Source of the DNA: Anaerolineae bacterium
GTDB taxonomy: Bacteria; Chloroflexota; Anaerolineae; Aggregatilineales; Aggregatilineaceae
Direction of reading: 5' to 3'
Length of the DNA stretch: 64,000 nt
Assembly (NCBI GenBank): GCA_018432315.1
Contig: JAHDLB010000025.1
Location: forward strand, 268,424 to 332,423
The notes beneath the pieces are model-generated. The model saw only the letters and a list, made by a program, of their open reading frames with translations, was not told the DNA's origin and made no database searches. The translations under genes and the position numbers were made by a program. Of the stretch, positions 42,442 through 50,500 are shown piece by piece (the first letter of the stretch is position 1; the number at the start of each line of letters is the position of its first letter).

Positions 42442-43482
42442 ATGAAGAAAGCAGGATTACTTCTCACCCTGGTCATGATCGCAGCCCTGGCTATTCCCGT
42501 CTTGTCACCTGGAGCCAAAGCCCAGGATGATCCGTTCCGCGTTGCCGTCGTGACGCCGAGCACGGTCAACGACCTCGCCTTCAGCCAGAGCATCGCCGAT
42601 GCGCTGGCCGCCATCCAGGAAGAGCGCGGCGAGGAGAACTTCCAGTTCGATCTCTCCGAGAATCAGTTCGTGGTCGAGGATGCCGCGACCGCCCTGCGCG
42701 ACTACGCGAACGAAGGCTATGACCTGATCATCGCGCACGGCTCGCAGTACGGCTCGTCGCTGGCCGAAATCGCCCCGGACTTCCCCGATACGGCGTTCGC
42801 GCACGGCACCACGGTCGATACGTTCTCCGAAGAGGGCATCACCAACGTCTACGCCTATGAAGCGCGCTCCGAAGAAGGCGCGTTCGTGATGGGCGTGATG
42901 GCGGCCATGCTCAGCGAGACCGGCATCATTGGCATCATCGGCCCGATCGAGACCGGCGATGCCAAGCTCTACGTCGATGGCTTCAAGGCCGGCGTCATCT
43001 ATGAAAACGAAGACGCCGAAGTGCTCGTGAACTACATCCAGTCCTTCAGCGACCTCGCCCTGGCCGCCGCTGCGGCTGAGTCGATGCTGGCCGAGGACGC
43101 CGACATCCTGACCGGCACGGCCCAGATGGTCCCCGGCGCGGTCAACAAGGCCAAGGAAGCCGGCGCGCTGTGGTTCGGCACCCAGGCCAACCAGACGACC
43201 CTGGCCCCCGAGACCGTGGTCGCCAGCCAGGTCTACGACTGGACCGTCGTGCTAAACCCGATCATCGAAGACGTGCTCTCGGGCGAGATTGAGGGCGAGG
43301 CGTTCGCCATCACGCTCGAAAACGAGGGCCTGGTGATCGAGTTCAACGAAGACTTCGAGCTGCCCGAGGACGTCATGGCCGCTGGTGAAGAGCTGATCCA
43401 GGCCATCGTCGATGGCGACATCAGCTTCGAGGTTGAGGAAGACGGCACGCTGGTGGTCGTCGAGACCGAAGCCGAAGAATAA
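42442..43482 (+). CDS. BMP family ABC transporter substrate-binding protein
   Basis: 346 residues. AAGGAG lies about 13 bases before the ATG. Signal peptide of about 28 residues (LLLTLVMIAALAIPVLSPGAKA), cleavage expected before QDDPFRVAVVTPS. No lipobox Cys, unlike most BMP/PnrA lipoproteins, so it would be soluble or held by another means. The mature protein has DLIIAHGSQYGSSLAEIAP, FVMGVMAAMLSETG and GIIGPIETGDAKLYVDGF, matching the nucleoside-binding cleft of PnrA-like proteins. A strong terminator follows, separating it from the ATPase gene. Gene order permease-permease-binding protein-ATPase is reversed compared with the common order. Confidence 0.9.
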   Translation: MKKAGLLLTLVMIAALAIPVLSPGAKAQDDPFRVAVVTPSTVNDLAFSQSIADALAAIQEERGEENFQFDLSENQFVVEDAATALRDYANEGYDLIIAHGSQYGSSLAEIAPDFPDTAFAHGTTVDTFSEEGITNVYAYEARSEEGAFVMGVMAAMLSETGIIGIIGPIETGDAKLYVDGFKAGVIYENEDAEVLVNYIQSFSDLALAAAAAESMLAEDADILTGTAQMVPGAVNKAKEAGALWFGTQANQTTLAPETVVASQVYDWTVVLNPIIEDVLSGEIEGEAFAITLENEGLVIEFNEDFELPEDVMAAGEELIQAIVDGDISFEVEEDGTLVVVETEAEE

Positions 43483-43496
43483 CGCTCGACCAATCA

Positions 43497-43536
43497 GGGG
43501 GCGTTGCTCGGATAGAGCGACGTCCCCCGTTTTTTT
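43497..43536 (+). terminator. Terminator or attenuator between binding protein and ATPase genes
   Basis: A 13-base-pair stem with a few G-U pairs (43497-43509 with about 43515-43527), then CGTTTTTTT to 43536. Because the ATPase gene 39 bases further on lies on the same strand, this probably acts as a partial terminator. Confidence 0.85.
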
Positions 43537-43574
43537 CTGGAATTAATCCTTAGCACACAGCCGGGGAACCGACT

Positions 43575-45140
43575 ATGACAGCTTCTTCCAACCAACTCCT
43601 ACCCACCGGTCAACCGCGCATCGATCACATCGAGATGCGCGGCATCGTCAAGCGGTTTCCCGGCGTGCTGGCCGCGGACCACATCGATTTCGACGTGCGG
43701 GCCGGCGAAGTTCACGCCCTGCTCGGCGAAAACGGCGCGGGCAAGAGCACGCTGATGAAGATCCTCTACGGGCTGTATTCGCCCAACGAGGGCGAGATCC
43801 TGATCGACGGCCAGCCGGTGTCGATCCATTCGCCCTCGGACGCGATCGCGCTCGGCATCGGCATGATCCACCAGCACTTCATGCTGGTCCCCTCGCTGAC
43901 GGTGGCCGAAAACGTGGCGCTCGGCCTGCCGTCGTCCCGCAAGCCGCTGTTGGACCTGGACGTCGTGTCCGAGCGGATCGTCCAGCTCAGCAAGACCTAC
44001 GGCCTGTATGTCGAGCCGGAAATGCCGGTCTGGCAGCTTGCCGTTGGCGAGCGGCAGCGCGTGGAGATCCTCAAGGCGCTGTATCGCGGCGCGGCGCTGC
44101 TAATCTTGGACGAGCCGACCGCCGTGCTGACACCCCAGGAAGTCGATGAGTTTTTCGCCACGCTGAACCAGATGGTCGAGGACGGTCACGCGCTGATCTT
44201 CATCTCGCACAAGCTGCACGAGGTCCTCGCGATCAGCCACCGCGTCACCGTGCTGCGCGACGGCAGGCACGTCGGCTCGGTGCCGACGCGCGAGGCCACC
44301 AAACAGAGCCTGGCGCGCATGATGGTGGGCCGCGAAGTCCTGATGCAGTACAAGGTGCGCGAGGCGGAGATCGGGCAGTCGCGCCTGCGGATCGAGGGCC
44401 TGCGCGCGCAGAGCGATCGCGGCACCGAGGCGCTGCGCGGCGTCACCCTGGAGGTGCGCTCCGGCGAAATCCTGGGGCTGGCAGGCGTGTCGGGGAACGG
44501 TCAGCGCGAGCTGGCCGAGGCGATCTTCGGCCTGCGCCCGATCACCGGCGGCAAGATCTTCATCGAGGGCCAGGACGTGACGGGCAAAGCGCCGTCCGTG
44601 CTCAACAAGCTTGGCATGTCGTACATCCCCGAAGAGCGCATGGTCGATGGCGTGATCAAAGATTTCACCGTGGCCGAGAACCTGATCCTGCAAACGCACG
44701 GCGACGCGCCGATCGCGCGGAATATCTTCCTCAACCGGGGCGCGATTGCCCGGCAGTGCGGCGAGTTGATCAGGAACTTCAACATTCGCACGCCCAACCA
44801 GGAGACGCCCATCAAGAGCCTGTCCGGCGGGAACATTCAGAAGTTGGTGCTGGCCCGCGAGCTGGGCCGCGCGCCGCAGGTGCTGATCGCCGCCCAGCCG
44901 ACGCGCGGCGTGGACATTGGCGCCACCGAGTACATCCACCAGCGCCTGCTCGACCAGCGCACCAAGGGCACCGCCACCCTGCTCATTTCGGAGGACCTCG
45001 ACGAGATCCTGGCGCTGGCCGACCGCATCGCCGTGATCTACGAAGGGCAGATCGTGGGCGTCGTCGACCGCGAGGACGCCGACATCGAGCACCTGGGCCT
45101 GATGATGGCGGGGATCGAGGGCGAAGCGGCTGCCCACTGA
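43575..45140 (+). CDS. Nucleoside-type ABC transporter ATP-binding protein (double domain)
   Basis: 521 residues, two ABC domains fused as in YufO/RbsA. First: Walker A GENGAGKSTLMKILYGL, signature LAVGERQRVEILKAL, Walker B LLILDEPTAVLTPQE. Second: a degenerate Walker A (GVSGNGQRELAEAIFGL, typical of this family), signature LSGGNIQKLVLAREL and VLIAAQPTRGVDIGA. The asymmetric sites are normal for the family. It energises the two permeases at 40192 and 41376. Separated from them by the binding-protein gene and a terminator, so it may be read at a lower level. ATG 43575 lies close to a CAGCCGGGGAACCG leader with no clear ribosome site. Confidence 0.93.
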   Translation: MTASSNQLLPTGQPRIDHIEMRGIVKRFPGVLAADHIDFDVRAGEVHALLGENGAGKSTLMKILYGLYSPNEGEILIDGQPVSIHSPSDAIALGIGMIHQHFMLVPSLTVAENVALGLPSSRKPLLDLDVVSERIVQLSKTYGLYVEPEMPVWQLAVGERQRVEILKALYRGAALLILDEPTAVLTPQEVDEFFATLNQMVEDGHALIFISHKLHEVLAISHRVTVLRDGRHVGSVPTREATKQSLARMMVGREVLMQYKVREAEIGQSRLRIEGLRAQSDRGTEALRGVTLEVRSGEILGLAGVSGNGQRELAEAIFGLRPITGGKIFIEGQDVTGKAPSVLNKLGMSYIPEERMVDGVIKDFTVAENLILQTHGDAPIARNIFLNRGAIARQCGELIRNFNIRTPNQETPIKSLSGGNIQKLVLARELGRAPQVLIAAQPTRGVDIGATEYIHQRLLDQRTKGTATLLISEDLDEILALADRIAVIYEGQIVGVVDREDADIEHLGLMMAGIEGEAAAH

Positions 45141-45170
45141 CCCGGCAGCCGTCCGCTCGACGCAGCGCGC

Positions 45171-47381
45171 CTAGGAGTCCATCGGCGCGAGGAAATCGGC
45201 GACGATCGTCTTTTGCCCGACGCCGCCGGGAAACAGCACGTCTACTTCTTCCATGTCGCCGCGTATGTTGGTGCTGACGACCACCCCTTCGCCGAATTTG
45301 TTGTGCCAGACACACGTCCCCGCTTTGAAGCGCGGCGCCCGCTCGGGACGCTCGGCGCGCTGGCGGCGGGCGCGGCCCGCTGTGGCGGCGCGGTCCCAAC
45401 TGGTCATCTGGCTGTAGAGGTCCGTGTCGCGGGCGGCCTGGCCCTGCTTGCGCAGCAGGGCGCCTTCGCGCACCGCCTCGGGGATGTCGTACAGGAAACG
45501 CGACGGCATATTCGCCTGGCTGGAGCCGTACAGCGACCGGCGGAACGCGTAGATCAGGTACAGCCGCTCTTTGGCGCGGGTCAGCGCCACGTACATCAGC
45601 CGCCGTTCCTCCTGCATCTGGTTGGGATCGTCCAGCGAGCGCTGGTGCGGCATGATGCCCTCCTCCAGCCCGACGATGAACACCACCGGGAACTCCAGCC
45701 CTTTGGCCGAGTGCAGCGTCAGCAGGCTGGGGGCCGGGTTCTCGTCGCCGAGCGTGTCCACGTCGGACACCAGCGACACCTCCTCAAGAAACGTCGTCAG
45801 GCTCAGCCCTTCGTAGCCCTGCGCCACGGTGATCAGTTCCAGCACGTTCTCCGCCCGGCTGCGGCCCTCGTCGCTGCCGTCGTCCAGGTAGGCGAGGTAG
45901 CCGGTATCCTTCAGCACCGCCGTCAGCAGGTCGGCGGGCGAGAGGTCGTCTTTCACGTCCTGCCAGCTTTTGAGCTGTTCGGCGAACCCGAGCAGCGCGT
46001 TGCGCGCCCGCGCGTTGAACGGCGCTTCCTCGCCCACGTCGGCCAGCAGTTGGAGCGCCTGCGGCGGCGTCAGGTCCACGTGGCGCGCCCAGCCTTCCAG
46101 GTCCTCCAGCGTCTTCTGGCCGATGCCTCGCGGCGGCACGTTGATGATCCGCGCCAGGCTGACGTTGTCGTCCGGGTTGTGGATCAGGCGCAGGTAGGCG
46201 AGCGCGTCCTTGACCTCGCGCCGGGCATAGAACCGCGTGGCGCCCACCAGCCGGTAGGGCAGCCCGGCCCGCAGGAAGGCATCTTCCAGCGCGCGGGACT
46301 GGGCGTTGGTGCGGTACATCACCGCAAAATCGCCGGGGTTGAACTCGTCGAGCGCGACGAGTTCCGCGATGGTATCGATCACGAACTGCGCCTCGTCGTC
46401 CTCGCTGTAGGCTTCCTTGATATGCAGCAGCGGGCCTTCCTTGCGCTCGCTGAACAGGTTCTTCTGCACGCGGCCCGGATTCTGGTTGATCACGCCCGTC
46501 GCCGCGTCCAGGATCGCCTGGTGCGAGCGGTAGTTCTGCTCCAGCAGGATCATCTGCGTGTCGGGATAATCGCTGCGGAAGCGCTGCACGTTGCGGTAGT
46601 CCGCGCCGCGAAAGGCGTAGATGCTCTGGTCCGGGTCGCCGACGGCGAACAGGTTGCGCCGCTCGCCGGCCAGCAGCCGCACCAGCTTGTACTGCGCCAT
46701 GTTCGTGTCCTGGAACTCGTCGACCAGGATGTGATGGTAGCGGTGCTGGTAGCGGGCCAGCACGTCCGGGTGCTCCAGGAAAAGCTGGACGGTGTGCACC
46801 AGCAGATCGTCGAAGTCGCGCGCGTTGCTGGCCTTCAGCAGCTCGTCGTAACGGATATACACCCGGCGGACGATCTCGGCGCGGTAGTCGCTGGCCGGAT
46901 AGTCGGCGGGCCCGATCAACTCGTTCTTGGCGCCGGAGATGTAGTTGAGCATGGTGCGCGGATCGTAGCGTTTCGGATCGATGTTCAGCTCGGCCAGCGC
47001 CTGCTTGACGACGGCTTGCTGGTCGCTGGTGTCGAAGATCAGGTAGTCGCGCGTGCGGGTGGTGAACTCGGCCTCGACGCGCAGGATGCGCGCGCAGATC
47101 GCGTGAAACGTCCCGATCGACAGGCCATCGAGCTTGCCGGTGCCGCCCAGCAGGTGCACGACGCGCTTTTCCATCTCGCGGGCCGCCTTGTTAGTGAAGG
47201 TCACCGCCATGATGTGCCACGCGCGGACGTCCATATCCTCGACCAGGTAGGCGATGCGGTGGGTCAGCACGCGGGTCTTGCCGCTGCCCGGCCCGGCCAG
47301 GACGAGTACCGGCCCTTCGCCCGCCGACACGGCGGCCTGCTGCTGCTTGTTCAGCCCTTCCAGAATTTTCGATACCGTCAC
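45171..47381 (-). CDS. pcrA: ATP-dependent DNA helicase PcrA/UvrD
   Basis: 736 residues from GTG 47381 (AGGAG nine bases upstream). Superfamily 1A motifs: GPGSGKTRVLTHR (I), AVTFTNKAAREM (Ia), VDEFQDTNMAQY (II), GDPDQSIYAFRGAD (III), LEQNYRSHQAIL (IV), LTLHSAKGLEFPVVFIVGLE (V) and VALTRAKERLYLIYA (VI). The C-terminal tail (about residues 670-736) ends in a Tudor-like domain (GTCVWHNKFGEGVVV) as in Gram-positive PcrA. It unwinds DNA 3'-5' in nucleotide excision and mismatch repair and clears RecA or RNA polymerase. Its 3' end faces the nucleoside transporter ATPase. A candidate -10 box (TACAAT, 47414-47419) lies upstream with a poor -35. Confidence 0.95.
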   Translation of the reverse strand: MTVSKILEGLNKQQQAAVSAGEGPVLVLAGPGSGKTRVLTHRIAYLVEDMDVRAWHIMAVTFTNKAAREMEKRVVHLLGGTGKLDGLSIGTFHAICARILRVEAEFTTRTRDYLIFDTSDQQAVVKQALAELNIDPKRYDPRTMLNYISGAKNELIGPADYPASDYRAEIVRRVYIRYDELLKASNARDFDDLLVHTVQLFLEHPDVLARYQHRYHHILVDEFQDTNMAQYKLVRLLAGERRNLFAVGDPDQSIYAFRGADYRNVQRFRSDYPDTQMILLEQNYRSHQAILDAATGVINQNPGRVQKNLFSERKEGPLLHIKEAYSEDDEAQFVIDTIAELVALDEFNPGDFAVMYRTNAQSRALEDAFLRAGLPYRLVGATRFYARREVKDALAYLRLIHNPDDNVSLARIINVPPRGIGQKTLEDLEGWARHVDLTPPQALQLLADVGEEAPFNARARNALLGFAEQLKSWQDVKDDLSPADLLTAVLKDTGYLAYLDDGSDEGRSRAENVLELITVAQGYEGLSLTTFLEEVSLVSDVDTLGDENPAPSLLTLHSAKGLEFPVVFIVGLEEGIMPHQRSLDDPNQMQEERRLMYVALTRAKERLYLIYAFRRSLYGSSQANMPSRFLYDIPEAVREGALLRKQGQAARDTDLYSQMTSWDRAATAGRARRQRAERPERAPRFKAGTCVWHNKFGEGVVVSTNIRGDMEEVDVLFPGGVGQKTIVADFLAPMDS

Positions 47382-47454
47382 GCCGATTCGCTCCTTTGTT
47401 CTGTCTGATTGCTATTGTAACGGGGGATGGGGCGGGCTGCCACCGATCGCCAAC

Positions 47455-47480
47455 AAAAACCGCCCGGCAGCGCGGGCGGT
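47455..47480 (-). terminator. Rho-independent terminator of ftsK
   Basis: On the minus strand ACCGCCCG (47480-47473) pairs with CGGGCGGT (47466-47459), six-base loop, followed by TTTTT. It lies 23 bases past the ftsK stop and upstream of pcrA. Confidence 0.85.
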
Positions 47481-47502
47481 GGGCATTTTGGGGCGAGTTC
47501 GA

Positions 47503-50500
47503 TCAGTCGCCGGGGCTGGAATCCGGCTCTTTGCGCTTGAGCACCTCGCGCGGTTTGCTGCCGCTCTCCGCCGGGCCGACGATGCCCTCGGCTTCCATCA
47601 TGTCGATCAGCCGCGCCGCGCGCGTGTAGCCGATGCGCAGCCGCCGCTGCAGCAGCGAGATCGACGCCTTGCCGAGCCGCTGCACCAGCTCGAGCGCTTC
47701 CTCGTACATATCGTCGCCGTCCGAGCCGCCGTTGTCCCCCGACGAGCCGGACACCTGCTCATCATCCCACAGGGCGCGCTGGGCCGGCTGGCTGGATTTG
47801 CGGCGCGACGATCCCGCCCCCGCCGGCGCGGACTTGAACAGGTCGCGGGCTTCCGGCGCGTTCGCATCGTCGACCGGCAGGCTCTTCCAGTAGCGCGTGA
47901 TGCGGTTGATCTCGTCGTCCGACACGAACACGCCCTGCATGCGAAGCGGCGCCGCGGCGTCCGGCGACTGGTAGAGCATGTCGCCGCGCCCCAGCAGTTT
48001 TTCCGCGCCGGGCTGGTCGAGAATCACGCGCGAGTCGACCGACGAGGCCACCGCGAAGGCGATCCGCGCCGGGAAGTTGGCCTTGATCAGGCCGGTGATG
48101 ATGTCCACGCTGGGCCGCTGCGTGCTGATGATCAGGTGGATGCCGGTGGCGCGGGCCATCTGAGCGAGACGCGCCAGCAGGCGCTCGGTTTCGTCCGGCG
48201 CCAGCATCATCAGGTCGGCCAGCTCGTCGACAACCACGACGTAATACGGCATCTTGCGCTCGCCGGGGCCGATCTTGTTGTTGTAGTCCACGATGTTACG
48301 CGCGGTGATGGCGGCGAATTTGCGATAGCGCTCGTCCATCTCGCGCTGGACCCACTGCAGCACGCCCACGATGCGCTCCAGATCGACCACGACCGGCGCC
48401 ACCAGGTGCGGGATGCCGTTGTAGCCGGTCAGCTCGACGCGCTTGGGATCGACCATGATGAACTGGAGATCGTCGGGGGTGTTGCTCAGCAGCAGGCACG
48501 CGATGATCGCGTTGACGCACACCGACTTACCGGAGCCGGTCGTCCCGGCGATGAGCAGGTGCGGCATGGCGGTCAGGTCGGCAGCGACCGGCGTACCGTC
48601 CACGGCCAGCCCCAGCGCGATCCGCAGCTTGGAGTCGATCCGCTTGAATTCCGGTGAGTCCATGATGTCGTACAGGCTGACGAGCGACACATCGTCGTTG
48701 GGCACTTCGATGCCGACGAAGCCCCTGCCGGGCACCGGCGCCTCGATGCGGATCGAGCGCGCGGCCAGCGCCAGCGCCAGGTCCGCGTCCAGCCGGGCAA
48801 TCGACCCCACCTTGACGCGCGTCTTCTTGCCGGAGCGGTTGACCAGGTAATCCGGCTCGACGCCGAACTGGGTGATCACCGGGCCGGGGTTGACCTCGAC
48901 GACCTTGCCCGGCGCGCCGAAGCTGGTCAGCGTGTCCTCGATCACGCGCGCCTTGTCGAGCAGGATCTCGTCGTTGACTTCCTGCTCGGCGCCCTTGCGC
49001 AGAATGCGCCGGAAGTCCGGCAGCTCGTACTCGACCTGCTTGGCCGAGGTGGTCTGTCGCGGCGGCGCGGGCGCGCGGCTCGCCTCTTCGCGGGCCGGGG
49101 CGGGCGCTTGCTGCGCGCGCGGACCGGGGCGCGGGCGGGCGGGCGCGGGAGCCGTGTCCTCGTCGGGCGCGGGCTGTTCCGCGGTCTGAGCCGGGCGCGG
49201 GGCGGGTCGTTCCCGTTCCACGGGCGGAGTCGCCGGCTGGGTCTTTTCGTCGCCGGGCCGCTCCTGCGGGACCGTCGCCGCCTGATCGGCGCGCACCGTG
49301 CCGATCTCCTCGTCCTCGCCCTCGTCTTCACTGTCGGGCGCGGCGGCAGTTTCAGCCGGGGTCGTCGCGTCTGCGGCGGGGTCCGGCGCGGGGCGCGATG
49401 GCCTGACGCCGGGCGGGGGCACGCGCCGCTCGCCCAATGCGCCGGGACGCGGCACGCCAATCAAGGGCCGCCGGACGGGTTCCTCGTCTTCGCCGTCGTC
49501 TTCATCGGGAAGGTCCGCGGCGGCGTCCCGTTCCACGCGGGGATCGTCCTCGCGCTCATCGTCCTGGTCACGGCCAGCGCCCGCCGCGATCGCTCCGGCA
49601 GCCGCGGCGGCCCCGGCCAGCCCCATCCGCAGCGGCGACACCACCGGTGACGCGGGCCGCCCACCGGTTGGGGCATCTTCGTCATCCGCGTCATTTGCGT
49701 CATTCGCGTCGCGCGGCTTGATCGCGTCCAGCGGGGCCAGCCCGGATCGCACCAGCGGCCTCACCGGCGCGCGCGAGGGCACGGCTGGCGCGCGCTCATC
49801 CCGATCCTCCGGCGGCTCGCCGGCCTCGTCGTCAGGCTCATCGTCGGGCTCGTCTTCCCGCGCCGTGGTTGAGGCCAAGCCGCGCCGCGCCTCGGGGGTC
49901 ATGCGCCGCAGCGGCGAGCCAAACGGCCCAGGCCGCTCGCGGGCAGGAGCGCCCTCCTCGCCGGAGTCGTCCGCCTCGGCGGTGGGAGTCTCCGGCGCGT
50001 CCGACCCGGCGGCGTCAGGGGTGGCGTCCGTCTCTTCCGGCGCGGCGGCCTGTTCGGCACGGGCACGCGCCCCCGGCAGAAAACGTCCCCGGCGCGACGG
50101 CCCCGCATCCGGCTCGGATTCCCCAGCAGCGTCCGGCTTGACGTCGCCGGCAGCGGCAGAATCCGCAGACGCAGGCGTTTCGCCGCTCTCATCACGCGGA
50201 CGGTCGGGGAAACCAAAAGCGCGCTCGCGCCGGGCGAGATCGTGTCCGGGGCCGGAGCGCGATGGCGCGTCTCCCTCGCGGGCCGGCGGCACCGGGATGC
50301 CCGGCAGATCGCCGTCGCCGGACTCGCCTGCCGGGGCAGGCTCGGCCTCGCCCGAATCCCGGCCCGGTCCGCCGGCGCGACCGGCAGGCACCGCCTCGGC
50401 CCCGGCGGCCTCGGGCTGGTCGCCTTCGGCATCTTTGCCCCGGCGGCGCAGGAAGCCAAACCGCTTCTTCTCGCCGTCCATCTCGCCTTCAGCGTCCGGC

